Notes: generated by a model from the letters alone, not told the origin. 64,000 nt of DNA from Lepisosteus oculatus (GCF_040954835.1 NC_090706.1:29769148-29833147); one strand, 5' to 3'. Counted from the stretch's first letter, positions 31,051 to 42,007 are shown. Translations and numbers: made by a program.

Positions 31051-31840
31051 TGTCAGACTCTTTGCACCCTTGGGAGCTCTCTGCTCATATTTTTCCGGCC
31101 CAGTGAAGATCCCAGTGCTCTTACTAGCCCAGTAAGATTGTCGGTGGTTGTGGGGTGACTGCCGTGTGAGTGGAGTGACCGGCGTGGACAGGTCTGTGAG
31201 TCCCGCACACTCTGGGACAGGGGACAGGGGACTGAGTCCATCATAGTATCCAGCTCTGTTCCACACAGAGCCCTAGAACACGAGCATCTCAAGACGACCC
31301 TTGTGTCATTAGCACTTGCAAGACATTTAAGACCTGGAACACGTTTCCTTTTCAAAACGAGATCATTCAGCGTTACAGGTAATGTGTCGCATATGCAGGG
31401 AAACCGCACGCCTGCAGACACCTCTGTCACTTGACTCACTGTTGTAAACTCCTACTTGACAACACCTTCTACACCGAGAACAAAGCGCACGTGGTCTGTG
31501 AGTGAATGCGCACAGACAGAAACAGAGGGCCGCGTGCTCGCGGCTCCTCGCGGCTCCTAGCCGGCTCGGCTGGGCTCGGCTCGGCTCGCACGTGCCCTTG
31601 CGCTCGCGCCGCAGGTGACACCTGCTGGAACCCGGGGGCTCCCGCAAGTGCGGGAGGAACAGAGCCGGCACGCGCCCGAGCACGGGGGGCGCCATTCTGA
31701 CAAGCGGAGGAGTCGAGGCACGAGCGGCTCTCGAACTTCTGGGAGGGAATCTGCGCGCCGGCGGCGCGTGCCCGTCTGTCAGCGAGGAAGAGGAGGAACG
31801 TGGCGGGCGGAGACGCCCAGTCGCGAGGCTATTGAGTTTA
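31050..31840. other. CpG-rich single-copy region, no gene recognised
   Basis: 31500-31840 is strongly CpG-rich with a GGCTCGGCTGGGCTCGGCTC run. No domain was recognised in the frames. Possible CpG island. Confidence 0.35.
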
Positions 31841-32460
31841 AGAGCTTTATATTAAAACAGAGTTAATATTTCATAAGCAGAGACAAGCACGGCGGACTGA
31901 GAACAGTTAGCGAGCGGTAAAGTTTCATTAACGAGGCTGTTTGGCTGCGAGGGAAGGCTTTTGTTGTTCAATCTGCCTTCCAGATGTACCATCGCTTTTA
32001 TTGTAATAATACAGATATCTTTCTCTCCGCACCCCCCCTCTCCGTCACCCTCTCTCCCCCTCACTCCTTTCTTTTAAATATAGTAATAAAAACATACCAG
32101 ATCCTTTTTAAATGCACTATTACTTATCCCGGCCTTTTCATATTGTACCATCACAGGCACTTTGGAGACGCTATAAAAGCGAGTCATTCATTATTCAGGA
32201 GCGCCGTCGTCTTTTGCATATTCTCGGCGCGCTGGCCCGGCTCGCCAGACTGCCTTTGAAAACGCTCGGCGAAATTGATAACAGCAGACAGCGCGCGCAA
32301 TAAAAACATCGCCCTGGGCCGAGACACGGACCCCCATTATGCAGATGAAGCAGCAATTTCTCTAACAAAGCACGCGCTCTCATTCTTTATACTTCCTTCT
32401 GAAGGGGGGGGGGTCATGTGGTCTTTTCTTTATTTCCCCCTCAATTCATCAGTTTGATCC
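31840..32460. promoter_or_regulatory. Candidate enhancer cluster upstream of TLX3
   Basis: About 600 bp of non-repetitive sequence rich in developmental motifs: GAGTTTAAGAGCTTTATATT, AAAGTTTCATTAACGAGG and TTTTATTGTAATAATACAG. It also has TATAAAAG at 32172-32179, TTTGCATA (POU-like) at 32213-32220 and CATTATGCAGATGAAGCAGC near 32335. Complexity is high and ORFs are poor. Its position 7-8 kb upstream of TLX3 suggests an enhancer. Conservation and activity are inferred, not shown. Confidence 0.45.
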
Positions 32461-32950
32461 GCGACCCCCGCACTGCCGCCTCTGCTCTCGGGGCCGCCTC
32501 TCCCCGTCTCAGGGACGGCGGGGGTTATGGGAAATGTGGGTGGGGTGGAGTGGGGTGGAGTGGGGTGGGGGGAGACCCATCCATCGGGAGCCCCCGAGAT
32601 AATAGTGTGACCCTGTCCTGCGCGGGCCGCGGTGCTCGGGAGTGAGCGAGGAATTGAGACAAACTGCTGGAAAGAAAGTGACAGAGGAGGGAGGAGAGAG
32701 AGAGAGTCAGTTTCAGGGCCGGCACGCTCCTCTCTCCTCTCTCCTCTCCGGCACTTAGCGGCTCGTAGTCTTTAAATCCAATTAGCGCCACTCCGCAGGA
32801 GATCGCAGTAATGAGCGCCCGACACCGCCGCGCGAGCGAGAGGAGAAAATCCAATTAAATCCCCCTTCCGCCTCCCAGGCCGCGCGGGCCGGCACGAGAC
32901 AGTGCATGGAGGAGTGCTCACTGGACACGAGCAGAGGGCAGGAGTGTGTG
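32460..32950. other. GC-rich sequence with short GA tract, no gene
   Basis: Includes TGGGGTGGAG repeats near 32540 and a CT tract near 32725. No supported ORF. Confidence 0.4.
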
Positions 32951-33280
32951 ACAAACTGTACACACACTGACACGGTGTGTGACACGGTACACACATACAC
33001 ACATATTGATATACTGCACATACTGACACACTGTATACACACTGACACACCCACTGTACACACATACACACACTGTACACACATACTGACACATGGTACA
33101 CACACTGACACACTGTACACACACACTGACACACTCACTGACACATGGTACACACATACTGACACACTGTACACACACATTGACACACTGACACACGTTA
33201 CACACATATTGATATACTGCACATACTGACACACTGTACACACACTGATACACTGTATACACACACTGACACACGAATAT
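32950..33280. repeat. ACACACTGACACACTGTAC-type compound repeat
   Basis: Tandem CACACTGACACACTGTACACA and ATATTGATATACTGCACATA units. The 217-codon reverse frame is an artefact. Confidence 0.9.
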
Positions 33281-34300
33281 TTTATTCTCCATGGCTCGTG
33301 AGCACCCCTGTGAAACTCAGATTTAGAAACCGGACCCCCTGAGAGCCCCAGCAGCCCTGAGCGGGAACGCGCACGTGAAGGGCACGAGACCGCAAGTGCG
33401 GATACGTGTGTCCACCGATACCCCGGCACGCGCACACGGAATGCCCCGGGCCGAAGGGCGACTAGACCCTGAATCCTTCGACCCTACAGATGTAAAACCC
33501 AGGTTCAGAGCACACAGAGCCCTCGCGCCAATTTCAAAACCGGACATAATACCAGCTCTGCCGAATAAGATATTCGTCGAAAGGTTCAGGTTGTTTCAGG
33601 GCTGGTAAGTTCACTACAGCCACTCGAGTGCGGCATCCAGGCTTCAGGACACAATGTGTGGACCTCCCCCCCCCGCGTGCGCGGCCGCCCGAGTGTCGCG
33701 GGCATCGCGTCCACAGACTGACCTGCGCGTTCATGAGGCCCTCGCTCAGCAGCAGACCGCGCGCTCAGCCCTCGCGGACGCCACGTGTGCGCCGGTGCAA
33801 GGCAATTGGCGCACCAGACTGGAGGTAACGCGAACACCTGAACAGCGACACGCGCCGAAGCCTGCCTTCAGAGCTCCTTACACCGCGAGCCTTTTTCCGC
33901 GTCTGAGACCCACCTGCGCGTGGAGCCTCATCGCTGCCACCGGCTCCCGAACCGCGTTCAGGTCGAGTTACTCAGTTTGGAGCTTCTCGCTCAACAGCGT
34001 ATCCTAAAAGCAGCATCTGTAATACTAATACATAGAATTCTGATTATAGGTTGTTTTTCCATGGACAGACAGCAAGACCGCAGCGCTAATACCCAGCATA
34101 CAGATAGATGGCCTACAGACAGATCGACAGGGCGATGGAAGAAGGTTTGGGTTTGACTAACATTAACAATGATTTTTTTACAAAAATATAATAAACTAAA
34201 TTCTATTTAATACAGACATCAGTTACAGCATCAACATTTAAAGTCGTTTGGCTCTTATCAGAAAAGTCTAGTCAACCATATATTCCACAGCAGACAGACT
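33280..34300. other. CpG-rich single-copy region, no gene recognised
   Basis: Unique GC-rich sequence to about 34000, then AT-rich. The frames (77-117 codons) have no recognised domain. A short GACAGACAGATCGACAGG-like run lies near 34080-34135. Confidence 0.4.
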
Positions 34301-34475
34301 AGACAAACTGACGGACACACATACTGAGACACACATACTGACTGACAGATATAGTGACGGACAGACTGACTGTCAGACTGACAGACTGACTGACAGTTAT
34401 AGTGACGGACAGACTGACAGACTAACTGACATATATAGTGACGGACAGCCTGACGGACGGACAGATGCAGCAGAT
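34300..34475. repeat. GACAGACTGACTGACAG-type short array
   Basis: Tandem GACTGACAG and ATATAGTGACGGACAG units. Confidence 0.85.
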
Positions 34476-35125
34476 CTGTGCATCAGTCAGTCGGTCCGCC
34501 CGCCTGTCCGTCAGTCCGCACAGAGAAGCCAGCAGATTCCACCAGAGCAGGCGGATTCCGCGCGGGGAAGCAGGAAGAGAGAAGCAGCGCGTGAGGACCG
34601 CGTGAAAGCTGGCCCTGGGAACGCGGGGTCCTTATCTCAGCGTGGAGCTAATGTCGGCTTGTTCCTCAGCGTGCTTGGGACCTGAAGCGACACTGTCTTC
34701 TACAAACAGCAAACCTGTCCAGCCCGCGGCGTCGAGATCAAGACAAGCATCGCGGCGGGAGGAGAATCGCCGGCAGTAAATCGCTCTGATCGTTCCTTCC
34801 GGAACACTTTCCTGTGCGCGTGCCCAGGTTCTGAAACCACAGGCGTGGTTCTCATCCGCCGAGAAGGACCCCGGGAGGACTGCTGCTGGAGCGGTGACGT
34901 CAGGCCCCCGGGGAGCGGGGCTTTTCGGGATCAGAGCTAACGGGCTGTTGAACTATTAACCACTTCAAAGACGCGACCCTCAGTCCCGCCCCCCGCAGCT
35001 CTTCAAGAACGAGGCACCGGCGAAACGGCCGTCATGCGCACCGCCACCGGGCGCTTAGGGCCAGTTGAGGCCCGACCCGTCTAGTCACCTCACTAAGGAA
35101 AGAGCTCACATCCCAAGAGAAACAG
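34475..35125. other. CpG-rich single-copy region with perfect CRE
   Basis: No gene seen. TGACGTCA occurs at 34895-34902 inside GGAGCGGTGACGTCAGGCC. Composition is compatible with a regulatory CpG-rich element upstream of TLX3. Confidence 0.35.
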
Positions 35126-35345
35126 CACACTGCCACACTGCACTGCTGTAGTCACTGTCTCACTCTGACACACTGTCACACTGCACTGCTGTAGTCACTG
35201 TCTCACTCTGCACCTGTCTCACTCTGACACACTGTCACACTGCACTGCTGTAGTCACTGTCTCACTCTGCACCTGTCTCACTCTGACACACTGTCACACT
35301 GCACTGCTGTAGTCACTGTCTCACTCTGACACACTGTGTCCCCTG
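35125..35345. repeat. Minisatellite of CACTGCACTGCTGTAGTCAC units
   Basis: Four to five units of CACACTGCACTGCTGTAGTC, ACTGTCTCACTCTGACACACTGT, some with an added CACCTGTCTCACT. Confidence 0.88.
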
Positions 35346-35389
35346 CCCCCTGGACAGGAGACACAGTGTACTCCACACACAGTGTTCAG

Positions 35390-35545
35390 AGTCTTTAGTA
35401 TTTTACTCTGTGCTGCAATATACTTTTTACTGTAATCTGTATTAAAATATACTTGTACTTTAGTCTGTATTTTAATATACCTGTACTGTAGACTGTATTC
35501 AAATATATATCTTTACAATAGGCTGTATTATAATATACACGTTTC
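35390..35545. repeat. AT-rich 28-bp array, left part
   Basis: Units of CTGTATTATAATATACCTGT followed by ACTATAGT. Interrupted by the palindromic element at 35545-35775. Confidence 0.88.
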
Positions 35546-35775
35546 AGGTGGGTAGCTGTGTCAGCATGCGTAGGCTACAAAGGAACAAGTAATAGGTTTA
35601 TTCCATGCTGAAAAAAGGAGAAAGAGAACACAACGTTTCGGCCGTGGAGCCTTCTTCAGGTGTGAGCCTTCTTCACCTGAAGAAGGCTCACACCTGAAGA
35701 AGGCTCCACTGCCGAAACGTTGTGTTTTCTCTCTTCTTTTATCAGCATGGAATAAACCTATTACTTGTTCCTTAT
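35545..35775. mobile_element. Penelope-like inverted pair forming a 192-bp palindrome
   Basis: After the leader GGTAGCTGTGTCAGCATGCG, AGGAACAAGTAATAGGTTTA...CATGCTG at 35581-35610 is the exact reverse complement of 35743-35772. Toward the centre, CACAACGTTTCGGCCGTGG pairs with CCACTGCCGAAACGTTGTG with small mismatches, and CAGGTGTGAGCCTTCTTCA pairs with TGAAGAAGGCTCACACCTG around 35676. The GAAGAAGGCT...GCCGAAACG word is typical of Penelope-like element termini. The element sits inside an AT-rich array and could extrude as a cruciform. Confidence 0.65.
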
Positions 35776-36380
35776 GATATACATGTACTATTATCTGTAT
35801 TACAATATACCTATACTATAGTCTGTATTATAATATATTGTACCTGAACTATAGTCTGTATTACAATATACCTGTACTATAGTCTGTATTATAATATATT
35901 GTACCTGTACTATAGGCTGTATTATAATATACTTGTACTGTAGTCTGTATTACAATAGATCTGTACTATAGTCTGTATCACAATATACCTGAACTACAGT
36001 CTGTATTATAATATACCTCTACTATAGTCTATATCACAATATACCTGTACTGTAGTCTGTATTACACCTGTCCCATTGTCTGTATTACAATTGACCTGTA
36101 CTGTAGTCTTTATAACAATATACATGTACTATAGTCTGTATTATAATATACCTTTACTATTTTCTGTATTACAATATACCTGTACTATAGTCTGTATTAC
36201 AATATACCTGAACTGTAGTCTGTACTATAATATACCTGTACTATAGTCTGTATTAAAATAGACTTGTACTGCAGTTTATATCACAATATACCTGTACTAT
36301 AGTTTTATTACAATATACCTGAACTATAGTCTGTATCACAATAAACTTGTTGTGCTCTAGTCTGTATTACAATATAGTTA
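35775..36380. repeat. AT-rich 28-bp array, right part
   Basis: About 20 units of TGTACTATAGTCTGTATTAC followed by AATATACC, with substitutions. Continuation of 35390-35545. Confidence 0.9.
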
Positions 36381-36424
36381 CAAATTGTGCGTCCCGGTCA
36401 GAGTCAATAACACCACTGATCTAC

Positions 36425-36895
36425 AAAAGAAAGGGCGAGGATGTTTAGTGTCTGTGCTTTTTTCGTGAATTGTGACTTCTTCTCTCGTCTTAAAGCACGT
36501 GAGAATGCTGTCAGCAAGCGCAGCTGTAATTATTGTTCCCCGGTGCGCCTCGCACAGTCCTGGACGCCCAGACTCTCTCTCCCGCGCTGGGTATTGTTGG
36601 CATGTAAATGCTTCGGCGGTTGTTGTCGTAATTGAATCCGCACCTTTTAAACACTAATAATCCGGCTCGGAGCCCCCGCGCCGCCCTGCCCGGGCCCGTC
36701 CCGCGCGCACAGCGCGTGTTCTGACAGGGCTAAACCACATTAGCGGGTCAATTCCAATGCGCTTCTCATTTCACCGTCCTAACGCGGCGGCGATGAATGC
36801 CTTCTGAACATGATTTAATTTTTTTTAAACGCCTTTAGCCTCTCGGTCTGCGTGCGTGTTATTGTCTGTGTGTTAGGGGGCGTCTCTCAAATGTG
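36425..36895. promoter_or_regulatory. Candidate regulatory element 3 kb upstream of TLX3
   Basis: Single-copy sequence with GCAGCTGTAATTATTGTTCC near 36520, ATGTAAAT (POU-type) at 36602-36609, GTCGTAATTGAATCCGCACC near 36626, CCACATTAGCGGGTCAATTCC near 36735 and ATGATTTAATTTTTTTTAAACG near 36808. No domain in its short frames. Proposed as an enhancer by motif content and position. Confidence 0.45.
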
Positions 36896-37284
36896 AAGAT
36901 GAACTGGCCGTGGAGAGGGACTCACCTGCGCTCGTGCCTGGGTGCTTGTTCCGCCCGCGTGTCGTGCCGCGTGGGGGGAGCCGCGCGCCTGACTCCTGCG
37001 CAGGAAGTCTCCGGCCATCCCAAGCCAGATCAAGCTGGAGCCCTGGAGTAAATATTCCACAGTCTCCTCCGTGTGCAATGCCCCTGGCCTACTGCTACAG
37101 CCCAGAACACCGTCATCTCAGCAACACCACCATCATCATCACAATCTTCAACACCAATATCGTCATCATATTCATCCTCATTGTCATCGTGTTCCTGATC
37201 CCCACTAGTATCATTAACATCACCCATCTTCATCATATTCATCATCATCACTATCAATTTCATCATCTTGACCATCATCATTAT

Positions 37285-37550
37285 TTATAGTATAAGCACT
37301 AGTAGCAGTACTAGTAGCAACGGCAGATATTGTAGGAGCGATACTTTAAGTAAGAACTGTACAGGAACTGTAGTAACAGTACTAGTAGTAACAGTAGATA
37401 CTGTAATATCAGTACTTTTAGTAAGTGTAGGAAAACTACATATAGTAGCAATACTTATAGCAACAGTTGAACTGCACTAGCATCAACAATATTACCAGTA
37501 TTACTGTAGTAGTAGTACTAGTATTAACAGTAGGAACTGTAGTAGTAATA
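37285..37550. repeat. AGTA-rich array, left part (about 33-bp unit)
   Basis: Units of AGTAGTAACAGTAGATACTG, TAATATCAGTACTTTTAG. They stop at the dispersed element and resume at 38133. Just before, 37110-37285 is a CATCATCATC-rich tract. Confidence 0.82.
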
Positions 37551-38133
37551 ATAATAATTGCTCACACTTATATAGCGCTTTTCTGGACACTCCACTCAAA
37601 GCACTTTACAGGTAATGGGGACTCCCCTCCACCACCACCACTGATGTGCAGCCCCACCTGGATGATGCGACGGCAGCCATAGTGCACCAGAACGCTCACC
37701 ACACACCAGCTATCAGTGGGGAGGAGAGCAGAGTAATGAAGCCAGTTCACAGATGGGGATTATCAGGAGGCCATCATGAGTAAAGGCCAGGGGGAAATTT
37801 GGTTAGCCGGGGTTACTCTTTTCGAGAAACGCCCTGGGATTTTTAATGACCACAGAGAGTCAGGACCTTGGTTCTACATCTCATCTCAGGACAGCACCTG
37901 TTTTTATAGTATAGTGTCCCCGTCACTATACTGGGGCATTAGGACCCACATGGACCGCAAGGTGAGCGCCCCCTGCTGGCCCCACTAACACCTCTTCCAG
38001 CAGCAACCTTAGTTTTCACCAGGTCTCCCATCCAGGTACTGACCAGGCTCACACCTGCTGATTGTGATTGCCATATCACTCTGCAACGCACACCGGCTGC
38101 CAGTTGTGCGTTGCAGAGTGATATGGCTGCTGG
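37550..38133. mobile_element. Dispersed fish repeat (TATATAGCGCTTTTCTGGACACTC type)
   Basis: Starts TTGCTCACACTTATATAGCG, CTTTTCTGGACACTCCACTC, AAAGCACTTTACAGGTAATG, runs through GATGATGCGACGGCAGCCAT and GGGATTTTTAATGACCACAG, and ends in a hairpin plus GAGTGATATGGCTGCTGG. This is a well-known dispersed element of fish genomes, near full length here. It splits the AGTA-rich array. The near-end contains a perfect 23-bp inverted repeat (38070-38092 with 38105-38127). Confidence 0.78.
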
Positions 38134-38295
38134 CTAGTAGTACTAGTAGTAACAGTAGGTACTGTAGGAGCAGTACTAGTAGTAACAGTAGCAACTGTAC
38201 TAGCAGTACTTGTAGTAAGAGTAGGAACTGTAGTAGCAGTACTAGTAGTAACAATAGGGACTGTAATAGCAGTAGAATAAGTAGTCAGTATAATT
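38133..38295. repeat. AGTA-rich array, right part
   Basis: TAGTACTAGTAGTAACAGTAGG, TACTGTAGGAGCAGTAC units. Same family as 37285-37550. Confidence 0.82.
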
Positions 38296-38299
38296 TTAA

Positions 38300-38925
38300 T
38301 TGTATTTGTTGTTTGTTCGTTAATTATTATTACTGGTGTTATTATACAGCACACGAAATCATCGAAAGCCTGACGCTACTGTTCTTGTCGTTTTATTTGT
38401 TTATTCCTAATACAACCGTTTTTTGTTTTAATTGTTAATATTATAAAAAGCTGGCTTATTATGACAAACTATTACTATTACTGTAGTGTTATTATTTTTA
38501 GTACTGAGATCCGTATTATTATTCTATTATTCATAGCAATGTATGAAAGACTCTTTAAATGCATTGTAGGGAGGTCCATATTTTACGCGTCTATGTAAGA
38601 GTTTTGGTTTGTTACATTAATGCTGACAGTGAAAATAAATTGCGCTAAGCCCAATATGAATTGATAAAAGATTACGAAGCCGAAATACGTCTCCCCCGGA
38701 ATAACTGACTCTGATCCCGTTATTTCGTTGTTCCTCCGTTCACCAGCATTTCTTCTCACAGGAGATAAGACCACACACACGTAATAAAAACACTGTCCAG
38801 ACCTACAGAAACAGCCTCTATTTTTCTTGATGCCTGTTCGTTTTTTTGTCGTTTATTGAGCTGTTTTAAAAAACAATTTAGCGCAACAATAAAATACATT
38901 AATACATTTATACATTCCTCCCTAA
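38300..38925. other. AT-rich single-copy sequence upstream of TLX3, no gene
   Basis: No supported coding potential. Contains AAATTGCGCTAAGCCC and several TAAT words. Nothing specific is assigned. Confidence 0.4.
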
Positions 38926-38927
38926 AC

Positions 38928-38971
<44 letters not shown>

Positions 38972-38972
38972 G
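38928..38972. repeat. (ATT)n microsatellite
   Basis: About 14 ATT triplets. Confidence 0.97.
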
Positions 38973-39189
38973 TAGGTATCAGTACAAGAATGTTGTTAAT
39001 AATTTAATTATAGGTGCCAGTGATAGCATTGGTATATTAGTCCCAGTATCAGGGGAAGGGGGGTGTGGTTTTCACTAAGGGTAATTGATGTCTCTAATAA
39101 AACAGCGATCATAACATATATATTGCTTCTTGTCCAAGGCTAGGATATCCCGACGCTTAATGAATTTGACCTATTGTGCGCTTTCTTAA

Positions 39190-39420
39190 AAATGATGTCA
39201 CTTTGGAACGCTCCCTAAGCTCGGTTCGGTTTCGCCAGTCATTGTTAACGCGCCAGCCAATGGGAGGGCAGGGGCTTGCTGGGCCGGGCCAATGGGAGGG
39301 CGGGCCGGGCAGCAAGGAGGCGCGGGGCCGAGGTGGGTGTAAAACAGAGCTGCCCGCCAGCCCCGCTCAGCCCTGCTAAACTTTCACTCGCGCATCCCGG
39401 CCGAGGCTCGATGGACCGCG
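39190..39420 (+). promoter_or_regulatory. TLX3: TLX3 proximal promoter
   Basis: Two CCAAT boxes in identical context (GCCAATGGGAGGGC) lie at 39257-39261 and 39289-39293, 32 bp apart, about three helical turns. They are accompanied by GGGCGGGCC-type GC boxes. A TGATGTCA CRE-like word is at 39193-39200. No strong TATA box is seen; TGTAAAAC at 39338 is the nearest AT word. The transcription start probably lies around 39360-39400, since the TLX3 start codon is at 39726. CCAAT plus GC boxes are typical for developmental CpG-island promoters. Confidence 0.6.
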
Positions 39421-39455
39421 CGGTCTGGCGGAGGAGGGTGCCCGGGCCGGTGTGA
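39411..39455 (+). promoter_or_regulatory. Short upstream ORF in the TLX3 leader
   Basis: ATG at 39411 opens a 14-codon frame ending in TGA at 39453-39455, about 270 bp before the TLX3 start. Its context has T at -3 and G at +4, so it is only moderately favourable. It matters only if transcription starts upstream of 39411. Confidence 0.4.
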
Positions 39456-39725
39456 CACGAGGCGGCGCGCTCACCTGCTCAGCCTGTGCACGCGTGAGCC
39501 TCTCGCCCAGGCGGAGGAGCTGCGGCAGGACAGTGGGGAGATCGGAGAGACACGCGCACCAGTTTTTAGTTGGATTTCCTTCCCGTCCTCCCCCCTGCAC
39601 CCCACCCCACCCACCCCACCCCTGTATTTTCCGTGCCTCCCCCCCCACCCTTCCTCTTGTCTGTTCCCTGTGTGCGGGGCGAGCCGAGCCGGACCGCTGC
39701 CGGCAGGAGCACTGGGACGGGCAGG

Positions 39726-40185
39726 ATGGACGAGTCACCCAACCCCGGCGCCGGCGGGCCCAGCCAGGCTCCCGCGACCGCCCAGCACGAGCCCATCAGC
39801 TTCGGCATCGACCAGATCCTCAGCGGCTCCGACCCGGAGGGCCCCCCGCCGAACGGCGCCCGCAGCGGCTCGGACAGCACCGGCGGGACCGGCAGCGGCG
39901 GCTACCACCTGGGCAGCCCGGCCGGGGCCGCCTCCGCCGCGGCGCAGTACCCCTCGCTGCCCGCCGCCTTCCCGGGCCTGGCGGCGCCCTTCGAGGAGTC
40001 CGGCTCGTACGGGGTGAACCTCAGTCTGGCCCCCGGCGGGGTGATCCGGGTGCCCGCGCACAGGCCCCTGCCCGGCGCCGTGCCGCCGCCCATGGCCAGC
40101 GCCCTGCCCACCGTGCCCGGCTTCGGCAGCCTGAGCTTCCCCTGGATGGAGAGCAGCCGGCGGTTCGCCAAGGACAGGTTCACAG
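39726..40185 (+). CDS. TLX3: TLX3 coding exon 1
   Basis: 153 codons plus one base, ending in K-D-R-F-T and the donor CACAG|GTGAGC. Contains the Eh1-type and F-P-W-M motifs and the conserved V-N-L-S-L-A-P and [10 protein letters not shown] blocks. Gly/Ser/Ala-rich insertions at residues 45-75 make it longer than the mammalian exon. Confidence 0.96.
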
Positions 40186-41546
40186 GTGAGCGGCTGAGCG
40201 GCGCGTCCTGACCCACCCGGGCGGCGAGCGTGTGAGCACCTGTTCGGGCAGGGCTGGCCAGCAGAGCGGTGATATTATTATTATTATTATTATTATTAAT
40301 AATAGACTAACGCGCACTCTTGCGAGAAAGCAGGACCAGTTCTTCCCGGACTCGCGCGAGCGGGTGGACCGCGAGGGGCGGCTCGCGGGTCGGACGCCGG
40401 TTCTGTCGCGAGCTCTGTCGGAACCCTGACAGGGACGTTTATTCGAAATGGCCGTTTTTTTTCGTTTATATTTAAAGAAAATAACAGCTTTGTTTCCAGG
40501 CGAGATAGTTGTCGGTTCGTTGTCTTTTTTTTTTCGTTCGGAGAGGTTAGCTGTGTGATTTTTCGCAGTTTCTCCTCTCTGGAAGAGCGCGTGTAATCAC
40601 CGAGCGCTGCGGATAATTGTTGTCAATTTTGCCGGAGGAGACATCTCTAATTCCTCGTCCTGCCGTTAATTACGACCAGAAAGGCTTGTCAGCGAGTAGT
40701 GACAGAGAGAGTTGGAGTGGGAGAGAGAGAGAAAAAAAAAACAGCGAAAGCAACTTTATTCCTCCAAACTTCTCGCTCCAAACTTCCTTTTGGCGAAATT
40801 CTCCGCTCGAAGCAGCAGCCCTCGCTGCAGGGCCGGTCCGGCTCGGGAGCTCTCCAGACGCTCTCGGGTCGCAGTCGAGGAGGGGACGATGGTGGTGGCG
40901 AGGGTCCGAGGGAGACATCACACTGACGGCGGGCAGGTGGCAGCGCCGCAGACACTCGGACAGAAACGCGCCGAATCGACCGACCGCTTCGACGCGCTGA
41001 AACGATTCCCTGTCTTCCTGAAAAGCCCCTCGGACGAAGCTGGAAACCGCAGAAAGTCTGTCTGGGCTTCACAGCCGCCGGGTCACTGTCTAAATCTCGC
41101 TTTCCCCCTATTACTGAAGCCTTTTGAACCCACACACAATATTCGGTGGTTCTTCTCCTTATTATAAAAATTATTTAACGGAAAATATTTGTAGAGTATT
41201 TTATTCCCGCACACGGCCGCGTGTTTATTTTTACACAGCGGGCCCGTCTGCGGTCTCGTCTCGAGGCCTCTCGGCGCCTGGGTCCGGGTTCGGCCGCGCG
41301 CGCCTTCGCTCAATCCCTCCCCGGGAGTCTCGCTCGTGCCCCCCTCGCCCCGCTGCAGGGGAACCCGCCGGTACCCCGCCTGGGCGCTCGGGCGCCAGCA
41401 CCCACCTTTCGGTTCGGGGTGGTTTTTCAAATCTGTCCCCGAGCAAACCCGTTTCACCGGGAGCGACCGTCCGCTTAGACATGTTCATCACACTCGACAG
41501 AAAGAATTTCGATGAGAGTGAATTGGGTGCGGAGATTATTATTATT

Positions 41547-41592
<46 letters not shown>

Positions 41593-41952
41593 TCGATATT
41601 ATTATTACCCTTATTATTGTTATTATTAATAATAATAATATTTTGTTTTGCCCATCAAATTGAATTCCACACATCACTGTTCTATTCTTAAAATTGTCAT
41701 CTCGAATTGAAATTTCGCTCGTGATGGGATGGTCGCGTCAGCGCGAAGTTTCCTCCTAAACGTTCTAATTCTGTTATGCTGGCGGAATGAAATGAATTGA
41801 AACAGATGTGCCGAATTGAATAAAAAACATGTTTTGAAATGTTTATTGATAAAAGGAGAGCAAGAGTATTATTTCAAAATATTTATTTTTTTAAAGTAAG
41901 TACATATTGTGTGACAATAACCGCTGTAAAGAAATTTTGTTCAAGATGTTCC

Positions 41953-42007
<55 letters not shown>

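Noticed and set aside
1..39000. Exons of RANBP17 upstream of TLX3
   Set aside because: This neighbour was expected from mammals, but no exon could be recognised with splice borders; it may lie outside the window.
39570..39725. N-terminal extension of TLX3 upstream of 39726
   Set aside because: The in-frame extension starts at TTG, not ATG, has no similarity to TLX proteins, and would move the Eh1 motif away from the N-terminus.
39452..40189. 245- and 115-codon alternative frames over TLX3 exon 1
   Set aside because: Arg/Pro/Ala-rich shadows of the GC-rich TLX3 exon; only the TLX3 frame joins to exon 2.
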